This document shows positions 38,173 to 48,839 of a stretch of DNA of 64,000 nucleotides, piece after piece; position 1 is the stretch's first letter; each line of letters opens with the position of its first letter. The stretch comes from Sclerotiophoma versabilis. Lineage: Eukaryota; Ascomycota; Dothideomycetes; Pleosporales; Didymellaceae. The DNA lies in NCBI GenBank assembly GCA_012274445.1, contig JAAROD010000095.1, forward strand, positions 1,364,001 to 1,428,000, given 5' to 3'. The position numbers were made by a program, and so were the translations under genes. The notes beneath the pieces are model-generated. The model was not told the origin of the DNA. It worked only from the letters and a program-made list of their open reading frames with translations, and ran no database searches.

Positions 38173-41100
38173 ATGTCGCTCGAGGAGAGATTGACCAAGA
38201 TCCGGGCGAGCCCGAAGCTGCAGAGCGTGCAGCAGGTGCGTTGACCGTCGACAGCTGTGTTGCGCAGCACGAGACTGACCGGCACAGGCCCAAGTGGTGC
38301 TCGCGGCCATCGAGGACACGCTCCGCCAGCAAAACTCAGACTTCACGCCCACCGCCTACTTCGCCGCGCTCCTGTCGCTGCTGGGCCGCCAGATCACCGC
38401 CCACGGCCTCGCCAACAAGGACACGGCCACGGCCGTCGTGTACCTGCTCGACCTCGTCACCCCCCACGTCCCCGCCCCGCTGCTGCGCTCCAAGTTCACC
38501 GACATCATCACCAGCCTTGCGCCCGCCCTTACCCACGCCGACGCCGACGCCCCCTTCCTGCGCTCGTCGATCGGATGCCTCGAGTCGCTGCTTATCGTGC
38601 AGGACGCACACGCCTGGGAGCTGCCGCAGACGCAGATCAGCCCGCGTCGCGCCGTCGCCGGCCTGCTGCAGATCTCCGTCGACCCCAGGCCCAAGGTCAG
38701 GAAGCGGGCCCAGGAGGCCCTCGCCAAGGTGCTGGCCAGCCCGCCCCCGAGCCCGTCGCTGGACCACCCTGCGGCAGACATGTGCGCCGAGACTGCTCTG
38801 AAGCTGCTCACCGACATCGCTGCCCTTGCCGCAAAGGCGAAGAAGGCCAAGGGCGGCAAGCACGCTGAGAGCAAGGACCCCGATCTCATCCACGCCCTGC
38901 AGCTCATCAAGACCATTGCTGCCGCCTCGGGTGGCTGGCCGAGCCGCAAAATGGACGTGCTCTGCGAGCTGCTGCTGAACATCTCCCGCTCCACCAACGA
39001 GTTCCTGACCATGGCTGCCTTCGACATCTTTGAGCTCATCTTCGCCGCCATGGCCTCAGACGAGCTTGCCTCTGCGAAGCTGCCACGTCTTCTGGACCTC
39101 ATCTCCGAACTGCAGCCCTCGAAGAACGACTCCCAGCTGCTTCCACCCTGGATTGCCGTCATTTCGCGAGGCTACGAGGTTGCCGCTCAGATCGAGCCCG
39201 AGGATACGTTTGCGAAGCTGCCCGACCTCTTCACCATGGTCTCTGAATTCCTGGTTTCTTCTTCCCACAACATTCGTGTCTCTGCCTCCGAGTGCTTGAT
39301 CTCCTTCTTGGTCAACATCATCCCCGACACTGTTATTCTCGAGCCGTCTATCTACGACGAGAAGACACTGGAGAAGATTGCAAAGACTGCACAGAACCTG
39401 TTGAGCGTCAAGTTCCAAGCTGCGTGGATGGACGTCTTCAGCATGCTATCAGCTATGTTTGAGACGTTGAGATGGCGTTCAGACCCGATTCTGAGGCCAG
39501 TACTGAGGGTTGTCGGGGATTTGAGGAGTAACGAAAGCTTTTCAGGCAAGAAAGAGGCGGATGCCGTTATCTCGAGCGCCATTGCTTCAATGGGTCCCGA
39601 CGCCGTCCTTGATGTTCTTCCCTTAAACCTTCCGCGACCGCCACCAGGACAGACTGGCCGAGTTTGGATGCTGCCTCTCCTCCGCGACGCTGTACACAAC
39701 ACCAAGCTTGCGCACTTCCGGACCGTCATGGTACCCTTGAGTGAGCAGTTGTTCCAGAAGGTCATCGAACATGGACAAAGGGAAAAGACAATGGAGATCA
39801 AGGTCTTCGAGACCGTTGTGCAGCAGATCTGGTCCATCCTCCCGGGTTACTGTGACCTGCCTCTGGACTTGACTGAAGCCTTTGACCAATCCTTCTGCGA
39901 GATGCTGGCAAATCTGCTTTACAGTCAGGCTGATCTGCGTACCGACATCTGTAGAGCGCTTCAGAACCTAGTTGACAGCAACAAGACGATTGTGGAGTTG
40001 GACGGTGACGACGATCTTGTTAAACAGCTTCGAGTATCCAAGGCCGAAGCCAAGAGAAATCTCGAGCACCTAGCGAGCTTCGCGAGCAACATGTTGGCAG
40101 TTCTGTTCAACGTCTACAGCCAGACACTACCGCAGTACCGTGGTACCATCCTTCGAGCCATCAATGCCTTCCTCAGCATCATCCCCGAGAAGGAGCTTAT
40201 TGAGACTTTTGAGCGCGTAGCCTCCAACCTTGAGCAGGCTGTTCCTGAAGCTGGCCCTCAAACACAGGCTGACAAGCAGAAGCAAGGCAAGGGTGCGAAC
40301 AAGATGCCACCAATGAGTCACACACTTATGGATCTGATCATCACAATTGCTCTTTACCTGCCCCGAGACAGCTACGGCTCGCTCTTCCGCATGGCCGAGA
40401 TCATGATCAACAAAGATGACGACCCTCAATTGCAGAAGAAAGCCTACAAGCTAATTCCTCGTCTCTCAGAGTCCGAGATTGGCAGGTCAGCATTACAAGC
40501 ACGCAACGGGGACTTACAACAACTGTTGCTGCAAAGCTCAGAGAAAGTTACCGGACCTGCGCGTCGGGATCGATTGCTTGCCATGTCACAGATCATCGAG
40601 TTCCTGCCGCAGAGCGACCTCCACTTCATCCCCTCGGTTCTTTCAGAGGTAGTCATATCAGCCAAGGAGACTAACGAGAAGGCGCGTGAAGCTGCATACA
40701 ACCTGCTCGTGGCTATGGGTGAGAAGATGGCTGAGGGTGGCCAGGTCGTGCAGATCAAGGTGCCAAACATGCCTGCGGATGCGCCTACTGTTGAGGCTTC
40801 CCTCGAGGAGTATTTCACTATGGTGTCAGCTGGTTTGGCCGCTTCAACGCCTCACATGATCTCCGCATCCATCACCGCCGTTACACGCATCTTGTACCAG
40901 TTCCATTCGAGGATATCAGATGAGACAATCACAAACTTACTTGAGCTGATGGACATCTTTCTGCAGAACCCCAACAGGGAAATCGTTCAGAGTGTACTAG
41001 GCTTTGTCAAGGTTGAAGTAATAACCCTGCCCGAAAATCTTATCCGCCCTCGCTTGCAGAACCTATTGAAAAACCTGATGGTCTGGAGTCACGAGCACAA

Positions 41101-41992
41101 GGCACACTTCAAGGCAAAAGTTAAGCACATTGTAGAGCGTCTGGTCCGCAAGTTCGGTGCTGAGGATGTCGAGCGTGCTTGTCCTGCTGAGGACCGCAAG
41201 CTCATTGTCAACATCCGAAAGACACGTGAGCAGCGAAAGAAGAAGAAGCAGCAGGCTGAGGAGGACGGTGAGACTCCGGCCGAGAAACCCAAGGGCAAGT
41301 TTGAAAGTGAATACGACCAGGCTGTCTACGGCAGCGATAGCGAAGAGAGCGAAGAAGGTGACTCGGAGGATGAGTTTGTCAAGAGTCAGAGCAAACAAAG
41401 AGTTGGCAAAGCTAAGACTGGACAAACATACATTGTTGAGGACGAAGATGAGCCCCTCGATCTGCTGTCGAAAAAGGCGCTGGGTAACATATCATCCACA
41501 AAGCCTCTGCGCCAACGCCAGCAACCACAGAAGCGAACCGCCGCTCGCACGAACGAAGACGGCAAGCTCGTCCTTGGCGATTCCGACGACGAAGGCGGCA
41601 TCAAATTCAAGAAGTCAAGCAAGAACGACGACGTCGACATGGACGTCGACGAAGACAACATCGGCCTCGAAGCCGGTATCAACGCCTACGTCGATGCCAT
41701 CCGCGGTCGCGATGCCGCTCAACGCGGTCAGCGCAACAAGCTCAAGTTCAGCAACAAGAGGACCAAGGATGACGATGATATGGATATGGAGGATGATGGC
41801 CTTGATGCGCAGGATGCTCGGAAAGCTAAGTCCGGGTCCGGTATGGGCCGTGGTGGCATGAAGACGCAGCGCAAGGGGCTCGGTGCTGAGAAGCAGCGCG
41901 GCCCAAGTGGGAGGGTGGAGAAGGGAAGAAGCCCACGGGGAAGGGGCGGGTTTGGCAGAGGTGGTAGGGGTGGCAGGGGTGGTAGGAGATAA
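38173..41992 (+). CDS. RRP12: RRP12-like ribosomal RNA processing/export factor
   Basis: Exon 1 (38173-38235, 21 codons, beginning MSLEERLTKIRASPKLQ) joins exon 2 (38288-41992) across a 52-nt GT-AG intron with a CTGACC branch site. The product is 1,255 residues, near the family's usual size. It is built of HEAT-like helices with an NUC173-type domain at about 360-560 (around PLNLPRPPPGQTGRVWMLP). The C-terminal third is acidic and charged, and it ends in Gly/Arg repeats (GRGGRGGRGGRR). Rrp12 binds pre-40S and pre-60S particles, RNA and karyopherins, and supports their export from the nucleus. Using the short first exon matters: starting at the second exon would lose the conserved N-terminus. 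The RGG tail is a likely RNA-binding and arginine-methylation site (inference). Confidence 0.92.
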
Positions 41993-42332
41993 GTGCTGAG
42001 ACATGTGTGTTGATGACTACTTTGCATCTTAGATACCATTTAGAGGCGTTCAAAAAGCGATTTGATCTTGATCATCTTACGTATGACCTTGTCTTGCTCT
42101 TGCACACAGCCTCGTGGGTTTGTTTGACGTTCCCCACTTTGGGCCTGCTGCATCCTGCACTACGTTCGTACATGACGCTCGTACATCTCGTTTTGAGAAT
42201 TAACATCACGATCAGCAACTGTAACGCAGAGTACTCTCAGTCGTAAAGCAAGTATTCCCATAAAACAATTTTAGACGCTTCATTAATATTTAAGCACTTC
42301 ATATCCCGTCACCACACATTCTTTCAAGCACA
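41993..42332. other. Intergenic, nothing recognised
   Basis: 340 bp between RRP12 and the hydrolase. It becomes AT-rich near 42,240-42,310, as is common in a promoter or 3' end. No gene, tRNA or repeat is seen. Confidence 0.6.
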
Positions 42333-43393
42333 ATGGCGGCGCTACGTGTATCGTACAAAATAGTGGACAATGTCGAAATCCCATCTGACATCTACTTGGC
42401 TGAACAAATTGCATCTAGGGTAGCACCTGTTCTAATCATGTGGGTCTACGGGAAATTCAAGCACACAGTGATTAACATTACGTCAGGATCCACGGCGGCG
42501 CGTTCATGCTCGGCCATGCGGGTATCAACAGCAGAGATCAGATTCAGGATTGCACAGAACGGGGCTGGATTGTGCTTGCCGTTGAACATCGACTCTGTCC
42601 GGGAGTTAATATCTTCGAAGGACCCATGGCAGATGTGCGTGATGCGTTGTCGTGGGCGCAGAACGGTGGTCTTGCAAAAGCGCTGAAGGAGAATGGTAGA
42701 GATGTCAATGTCGATGCAGATCGGATCATGGTCATGGGAACGAGCTCTGGTGGTCACCTTGCTTTGTCTACAGTGCGTATTACCCCTCCCGCCGCCTCAG
42801 GAATACACTCATACTGCCAGGCATGGAACGCGAGCAAGCCGCCCCTAGCAATTCTGGACTTCTACGGCGCAAAATGCTTCAAAGATCCCTTCTGGACGCA
42901 GCCGATACACGATATGCCGAGGCCGTTCTATGATCCTTTGTCCAACGAAGATATCAAAGCAGTACACGCCGAGAAAGCAGTCTTCATCGGCGGCATGTCA
43001 CTCGAAGGCCAGGCCTCGGATCCGAATCACCCAAACCCCAAGCAGCGACAGGCCTTTGCCATGCACCAGATTGCCACCGGCAGAGTTATAAACACTATAT
43101 GGCCACACTATCCCTATGCACTAAAGAAAATCGACCCGATCTTGAACGTATGTGAGAAGTGGCCGCCCACAGCAATCGTGCATGGCACAGCTGATACCAC
43201 AATCCCGATACGGTTGAGCAGGGAGTTGGAACAAGTGTTGAGGAGCAAGGGGGTCCAGACGGCTTTCTTCGAGGTCGAGGGCGAGCCGCATACTTTTGTG
43301 GGCAAGATGGCCAAGGGGAGCAAGACGTGGGATGCGCAGCGGAAGGGGTTTGACTGGTTAGAGGATAGACTGAGAGAGACGTACCAGGCATAG
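42333..43393 (+). CDS. Alpha/beta hydrolase (esterase/lipase-like)
   Basis: Three exons: 42333-42439, 42487-42772 and 42821-43393, giving 321 residues. The 47-nt first intron joins VLI to MIHGGAFMLGH, creating the HGG oxyanion-hole motif (residues 38-40) typical of the hormone-sensitive-lipase/esterase group. The nucleophile lies in GTSSG (Ser122), the acid probably in HGTADTTIP and the histidine in GEPHTF near the C-terminus. The 48-nt second intron has no stop and is a multiple of three, so an unspliced form would also be open; family alignment (LALST|AWNASKPP) favours splicing. There is no signal peptide, so it is probably cytosolic. The substrate cannot be told; fungal relatives are often annotated as esterases or dienelactone-type hydrolases. 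Confidence 0.82.
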
Positions 43394-44271
43394 TTTAATT
43401 AGTGTAGCCCTTTCTTCTCTCTACAATAATCCCCTCCATTGGCTTTGTTCGACTTTCGCTGTAGCTGCTGTACATCCCTACCGGATAGACACTGTAACGA
43501 CGAAGAAGTTTCAGGATCGCAGACTTTTGGGTGTTGTACGAGCAAGTATCGCCATGTGGCCTGAATGTGGATGGTGTGTAGTCGTTGCGTTGTACGATAC
43601 TCTTCGGCAATTGGTGTGTTTTCGGCGCTAGGTGGACGGCAGGTGTTAACGGTGAACATTATGACAGTCGTCACCTTGTGGGTTTGACTTTCATAGCCAA
43701 GAGCAACACAACAGCATTCGTTCGACATGTGGGTATCTAACTATGTGATCAGTTGTTGTTACCATTGCTCCTGCTTCCAGAAGATGCACCTCTGATTCGA
43801 CTGCACTGTTGCGAGACACTTGCAGATATGAAAATTGCGAAGTTGGATCTCCGCTGCGAATGTAGACGAGTATCGTGACCACCCGGGTCGGAATGCTTGG
43901 ACCTGGCGACATGCGGGGTAAGATGTTACGGAATCTATAGAGCACGAGCAACAAGCCATCGTCTTAGCTGCCATTGGCTTAGAGAGAGCCACTAGGTTTT
44001 ATCGCTCAGTAGCCGGTATCAGTGAGATGCGGAGGGCAGGATGAGTTCGTACATTGCGTACATTGATATCCTCCGATGTTGGATATTTATTGTTCCACAT
44101 TGTCAAATATGGCAGCAGTTAATTGCTCATTTCTTTGCCATACAAGGACTCTGCTACACGCCTTCAAACCATACTCACTTGCAACATTTGCAGTTCTCCC
44201 TCGGCAATAAGTACCAACATTATCAGTATCGTTTCCGAACCATACTGAGCCTCACAGCTCCCTCTCCTACG
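43394..44271. other. Intergenic/promoter region, no supported gene
   Basis: Short frames on both strands show no domain. The last 230 bp are open in frame with the bicupin gene from an ATG at 44,041. That extension looks like translated 5' UTR rather than protein. Confidence 0.55.
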
Positions 44272-45378
44272 ATGAGTACGACCACCACACAAACGCCGAC
44301 CAAAATGGCCGTCTTGCAAGCCTCCAGCATGCCACGCGTGCAATCACCCCTAGGCAAATCTGCTCCATATATTATCCCTGCTTACGAAGGTGAAACCATC
44401 ACCATCCCCGGGACGAAATCCACGGTCCGGATCCTCGCCAGCGCAAAAGAGACGGAAGGCCTAATGTCCGTCTTTGGCTTGGATGGAGCCGTCGCCGACC
44501 CACCAGGCTTCCACTATCACAACCTTGCACACGATGTATTCATGTGCACCAAAGGCCACTTGAAGATCTGGGCCGGCGATCGGTGCAAGATCCTCGGGCC
44601 GGGCGACTTTTGTTACGTGCCGCCGAAAATCGTGCACCAGCCGCAGCTGCTGGATGACGGAATCAACGAGACGATTGGATTGGTGACGCCGGGGCAGTGG
44701 GTCGACTTCTTCCGGTTCGTGAGCGAGAAGTACGATGGTGTGGTTGCAGATGAGTTCGACCACCGGATTCCTAGGGACACGATTGGGCCAAAGATTCGCG
44801 AGATCAAGGAGAAATACGATGTCATTTTCCAGCGGGAGTTCCAGGGCGCCGAGGTCAGTGGGTGGACTGAGGAGGATTCTGTGCTGCCGGACCAAACGGG
44901 CAAGGAGTATTACCTCAAAGCTAATACTGGACCGTGTCATCTATTGGAGGGCGTGTTGAGTAGGCCGTTCATCACAACAAGGCAGAGTAAGGCGCCGACG
45001 GGGAACTTTGCCATCACCAGTATTGAGTCGAGCAACCGGTTGACTAACTCGGTGTTGAGCAAGCCATTCAAGTTTGAGAAGACACATCAGGTGTACCACA
45101 TCCTGGACGGTGCTATCAACATCAGTGTCAATGGATGTACGAACCTGGTCCGCGCGGGTGAGACAGCGTTTGTCCCAGCAGGGACCGAGAATTCGATCGA
45201 GTTTGTTGACAGATATGTCCGATTCTGGGCATACTCGAGCGGGAACGGTCTGGAGGCGCTGATCGCTGATGCTGGTGGCAAGTTCGAGGGCACCATGGTG
45301 CCGGACCAGAGCAGAGTGCTTGACATGGAAGCACTGAGGAAGGCGGCAGAAAAGTACAATGTCAAGATGTCATTGTAG
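44272..45378 (+). CDS. Quercetin 2,3-dioxygenase-like bicupin
   Basis: A single exon gives 368 residues. Two cupin barrels are seen. In the first, the metal-binding pattern reads HYHNLAHD (His81, His83, Asp88) with the fourth ligand in PKIVHQPQ (His122). Known quercetinases have Glu where this protein has Asp88. The second barrel (around THQVYHILDGAI and the VRAGETAFVPAGTENSIEF block) lacks a full ligand set. Quercetinases open flavonols to depsides and carbon monoxide using Cu or another divalent metal. No secretion signal is present, unlike the Aspergillus enzyme, so it would act inside the cell. I chose ATG 44,272 because MSTTTTQTPTKMAV precedes the conserved region, and the frame further upstream has UTR-like composition. 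Substrate is an inference. Confidence 0.78.
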   Translation: MSTTTTQTPTKMAVLQASSMPRVQSPLGKSAPYIIPAYEGETITIPGTKSTVRILASAKETEGLMSVFGLDGAVADPPGFHYHNLAHDVFMCTKGHLKIWAGDRCKILGPGDFCYVPPKIVHQPQLLDDGINETIGLVTPGQWVDFFRFVSEKYDGVVADEFDHRIPRDTIGPKIREIKEKYDVIFQREFQGAEVSGWTEEDSVLPDQTGKEYYLKANTGPCHLLEGVLSRPFITTRQSKAPTGNFAITSIESSNRLTNSVLSKPFKFEKTHQVYHILDGAINISVNGCTNLVRAGETAFVPAGTENSIEFVDRYVRFWAYSSGNGLEALIADAGGKFEGTMVPDQSRVLDMEALRKAAEKYNVKMSL

Positions 45379-46001
45379 CGTGTAAGTAAACAGCAACATC
45401 CATTCATGACATGCAAGCTCACGTTCTAGACCCGCAGAGAGCAGCCATTGTGGAAATTTAGTAATCACTGGTTATTAAGTGAGTTATTACCAACCACGAA
45501 TGTTTTTTATATGTATTTTTGTAGACTAGTAATTACTAAATCACTAAATTTCGCCCAATATAAGTAGCATTTGCCCTGCGTCTTCATTAGCTCGCCAGTA
45601 TCTGAATAGTCAAAGATTCAGTTGTAATTGCTACAGTGTTACGGCCATGGGATAAGAAAGCCTTGAATGCGGTACTGATTCACGACCACCGATGTGCCGC
45701 ACGCTAACGCCTCACTGGGCAGGATAGGTGAATGTTTCGCGATTTGGACGCTGTAGACAGTTTGTGCGATCTTCATTTGGTATGCTAGTAATCCCCGAGT
45801 GCACAATATGATAGTTTCGACAACTTGAATATCTTACAACAATTCGTACCCGCCTCGCTATGCGTGTCCCGAGTCTATCAATCCCAGACGCCTCCGCTAT
45901 GCAAGTAAACATGATTTATCTGTACCAAAGAAGATATCTGAGTAGAGAATCTCCGCAAATTACACAAATGGAAGACGGCACGAAAGTCCTCTCATACCGT
46001 T
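45379..46001. other. Intergenic between convergent genes
   Basis: Bicupin and MRS2 converge here. It contains the small inverted-repeat element at 45,454-45,551 and otherwise nothing recognised. Confidence 0.6.
45454..45551. repeat. Possible MITE-like inverted-repeat element (98 bp)
   Basis: The left end starts AAATTTAGTAAT and the right end, read on the other strand, starts AAATTTAGTGAT. The interior is AT-rich. No clear target duplication is visible, so it may be a chance or degenerate palindrome. Confidence 0.35.
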
Positions 46002-47634
46002 TTAGCGCCCAGCAACATCGTCAGCTCTGTTTTCCGACTTCGCCAGCTTCCGGGCCAGATGCCTCTCCCTGTGGATGAGATCCTTCAGCGTGTCTCCACT
46101 CTTCGGCTTGATGGCGCCCACACCAATGGCATCACTGACGCTCTCGCTCGTGCCCCTGACGTTCCTACTTCCACCCCAGGCACCCAGGCCCCAGATGCCC
46201 TTGGGGCTGCTGCTCACGATGCTGCCCGGACCGTGTGCATACATGCTAACGCGCTGTACGCGACGCAGTTTCTGGAGTCCGTAGACGGCGACGATTGTGC
46301 CGAAGACGGTGCACCAGGCGGACACGCCCCAGAAGCCAAAATCGGACTCTTCGATGAAGTTCTTGAGGTTCATGCCGTAGAGGGCGGCGACAAAGGTGCC
46401 GGCGGTGATGGCGAGGGTGAGAATGGAGAACTTGAGGTCGAGCAGCATGAGGGAGTTGCGGTTTGCGTCAAGGATGGCTTTGACGCTGTACATGGTCAGT
46501 GGTCTGGGTGTGGAGTGGGCGAGGGGAGGGGGGAGGGCAGGAAGGGTGAACGTACATTTCCTCGGTGTTGCGAATGCTAGACACCAGGTTCTCGGCCGCC
46601 TGGACAATCTCATCGGCGACCTTGTGGTAGGATTCCAGCAGCATCTCGACCTCGGTGTGATCGTCGTCGTCGCGCGTCTTGCCCTCGGCCTTTTCGCTGA
46701 GGTACATGGCACTCAGATCATCGTCGGCTTCCAGCAGCTCTTCCAGCGCGTTCCTCACCAGGCGCGCTTTCTGCTCGAAGCTACCGAGTTTCTTGGAGTA
46801 GATGAGCAGGTACCGCAGCTTGTCGCGGTCAATGTCTTCCTCGAGCTCGCGCAGGACGCGCACAACGGGCTCGCTCACGCCTTCGAACTCCTTCTCCAGC
46901 GAGAGGGTGACGCTGATGAGCACGGCTTCGAGGGCGCGGAACTCATAGGCCAGCGTGCCGTTTGCGACCGACTCTTTCTGGCGCAGCTTCAGGTCCAGGT
47001 CGTACATGAAGACGCTCTGCGACTTGGAGTCGGTGGTGCCGTAGGCGTCGAAGACGAGGACGCGGTTGTGCTTGAGCAGGACGCGCAGGTTGAGCAGGTT
47101 GATGAGGATGGCCGAGGGGCGGACGAGGATGTGCGGCAGCAGCGACGAGTCGATCTTGCGCAGGTCGCGTGGCAGCAGGCCGTACTTGGCAATCAGCTCG
47201 CTCTTCTTGAACTCGCCGCTGACGAGGGTGACGTTGCCGTGCTCGTCGAGCTCGGTGCAGCGCATCTTCAGCTCGTTGGCGGTGCGCGCCATGCGCCCGA
47301 GGTAGCCCGAGCCCGTCGTCGAGCCGTCGTCGGTGCCTGCTGGCGGGACCGGCGGTTGCAGGAGGCCGCCTCGCGCGTGCGCGTGCTGCTTCTTGCCTGC
47401 GAAGATGCCCGCCCACGCCCCGCGCCGTCTGGTCGTCGAGAAGCTGCGCGCGCCGGGCACGCAGCTCGGCGCCGCCGTCATGCACCGCGGCGACTGCATG
47501 TGCGGGCGACGCGGCTTCGGCAGGCCCGCGCAGTGTGCTGCCCGCGACTCGAACGCATCTCTGACCTGGGCGCGCAGGAAGCTCAGCACCGATGGCGAAG
47601 GGGCGGCGATGTTGCGAAGCAGGTGCGGCTGCAT
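46002..47634 (-). CDS. MRS2: Mitochondrial magnesium channel MRS2
   Basis: Exons 47634-46556 and 46485-46002 give 520 residues; the 70-nt intron (GTACGT...TACAG) joins NTEE to IVKAILDANRN in frame. The N-terminus is Arg/Ser-rich without acidic residues (SFSTTRRR), as for a mitochondrial presequence. The central CorA-like matrix domain is helical. Two membrane segments (about residues 378-396 and 412-430) flank the GMN signature (397-399) that makes the Mg2+ selectivity filter. A loop with NFIEESD follows. MRS2 forms a pentamer in the inner mitochondrial membrane and imports Mg2+ into the matrix. The basic C-terminal tail of about 90 residues is typical of fungal members. The paralogue LPE10/MFM1 cannot be fully excluded. 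Confidence 0.9.
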
Positions 47635-47826
47635 GGTCCTCCGGTGGCAGGGTCGTGTCGGTCGTTATCGTCGAGCCATGCGCTTCCGTCTGCCAGCCCG
47701 TGTTCTTGTCGACGTCCACGCCCAAGCTCTCGCCATGGCGAAAATCTGGGCCTGCCGACTGACGTCACGTGCGAAACGCGACCTTGCACGCCCAAGGACA
47801 CCTCTAGTCTCCACAAGCACGCGGAC
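47635..47826. promoter_or_regulatory. Divergent promoter with overlapping CRE and E-box
   Basis: The 192 bp separating MRS2 (minus) and the DUF1115-type gene (plus) contain the palindromic CRE TGACGTCA (47,760-47,767). It overlaps the E-box CACGTG (47,766-47,771). CRE sites are bound by Atf1/CREB-type bZIP factors and CACGTG by bHLH factors. Both lie about 60 bp from the plus-strand start and 130 bp from MRS2. Function is inferred. Confidence 0.55.
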
Positions 47827-48222
47827 ATGTCCTCGACGCCACTGTACAACGCTCTGATCCGCACTCACCACATCACCTCGCGCAAGAAGGTCGCAAAACT
47901 GCGCGCTGCAGCTTCCAACCACAATGTCTATGCTTTGCTGCGCTACGGAGCATGTCCCGGTGTCATGTACTGCCAGGGCTCTGAGCCGGGAGTGCGAAAC
48001 TGGGTTGCAGACGTCCAGAGACTGCGCTACAAAGACTTCCAGTTAGTAAGAAAGCCTGCACAAAAGCAAGCCGAAGCCCAGGCAGACCACATTAAAGTGC
48101 CGTATGGGAAGCTGGAAGAGATGGACACGGTAAAAGAGTTCGGAGCACAGATGGAGAGCTTCGGCGTCTGGACCTGGTGGAGAGTTGGCATGGGCTATCA
48201 GAAAGATGAATCTCAGCCATGA
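47827..48222 (+). CDS. Small protein with Prp3 C-terminal/DUF1115-like domain
   Basis: A single exon of 131 residues starting MSSTPLYNALIRTHH. The core (about residues 15-85), with LRAAASNHNVYALLRYG, PGVMYCQG and VQRLRYKDFQLV, resembles the DUF1115 domain that ends RWDD2 proteins and the splicing factor Prp3. Those proteins usually carry an N-terminal RWD domain or long extension, which is missing here. The frame is open far upstream as the antisense of MRS2, so the start was placed at the ATG that begins the conserved part. The function is not known. It shares its promoter with MRS2. Confidence 0.6.
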   Translation: MSSTPLYNALIRTHHITSRKKVAKLRAAASNHNVYALLRYGACPGVMYCQGSEPGVRNWVADVQRLRYKDFQLVRKPAQKQAEAQADHIKVPYGKLEEMDTVKEFGAQMESFGVWTWWRVGMGYQKDESQP

Positions 48223-48839
48223 AACTCGTCCTCAACGCGGCGCACCCCGCTGCTCACACCTCGTTGCATTGACATCATATTGACGGACGAGCTGCTGCCG
48301 CAGTGGCAAAGGGGTCGAGAATATACCATCTGTCTGTTGCAGCACCACCACTTGCCATGTCGTTCATGAAACGATTCCTGACCCACGTCCATACCATAAG
48401 ACTTGCTCGGAGAACTTGTATGTGTGGTATGGAGAGAAGGGCGATCGCCATCTTCACTTGATTCCCGGCGACGATCACGCGCTCACGAGGAACTCGTTGG
48501 AAGCCGAGCAGCTGATCGGAGGGGTTATCTTGAAGTGCGCTGGGATCAGGGCTGAGAGCAGTGATGAAGGTATTTTAACGGAGAAGTTGATGAACGAGGA
48601 CGAGAAGGTGGAATTGATGAAAAAAGATGGTGATCTGCGACGCAACGAGAGCGTCGAGTGAGCACCTTGGACTGTTCCAAAGGCACCGTGGAAGTTCTCT
48701 TAGAAACGTTTTATCATGAATATGAAATTCAGACAAGGCAACATGTTTGGTCTTGGAGCTGTCGTCACTGCTGTCATTCATAATGTAGGTCCTTATTTTG
48801 TATCCACACATTCACTACTGAACATTCATCCTCCACCAC
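48223..48839. other. Intergenic, one doubtful short frame
   Basis: A frame at 48,416-48,661 (81 codons) has an acidic, Lys/Glu-rich end but no recognised domain, and no conserved start. It may be 3' UTR of the DUF1115-type gene. Nothing else is seen. Confidence 0.5.

Noticed and set aside
37386..38285. 299-codon minus frame with a long His run
   Set aside because: The run is the translated GGT/CGT microsatellite; the rest is antisense to the DOCK end and RRP12 start.
38336..39162. Long minus-strand frames opposite RRP12
   Set aside because: Shadows of a GC-rich coding strand; low-complexity Ser/Ala/Gly.
44041..44271. 77-residue N-terminal extension of the bicupin
   Set aside because: Its composition is unlike the protein, family similarity starts later, and it shows no signal peptide or transit peptide features that would need it.
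46396..48222. 608-codon plus-strand frame
   Set aside because: Most of it is the antisense of MRS2, whose splice sites, GMN motif and membrane segments are clear. Only the last 131 codons look like a gene.
48416..48661. 81-codon frame downstream of the DUF1115-type gene
   Set aside because: No domain, no conserved start and acidic low complexity; more likely UTR.
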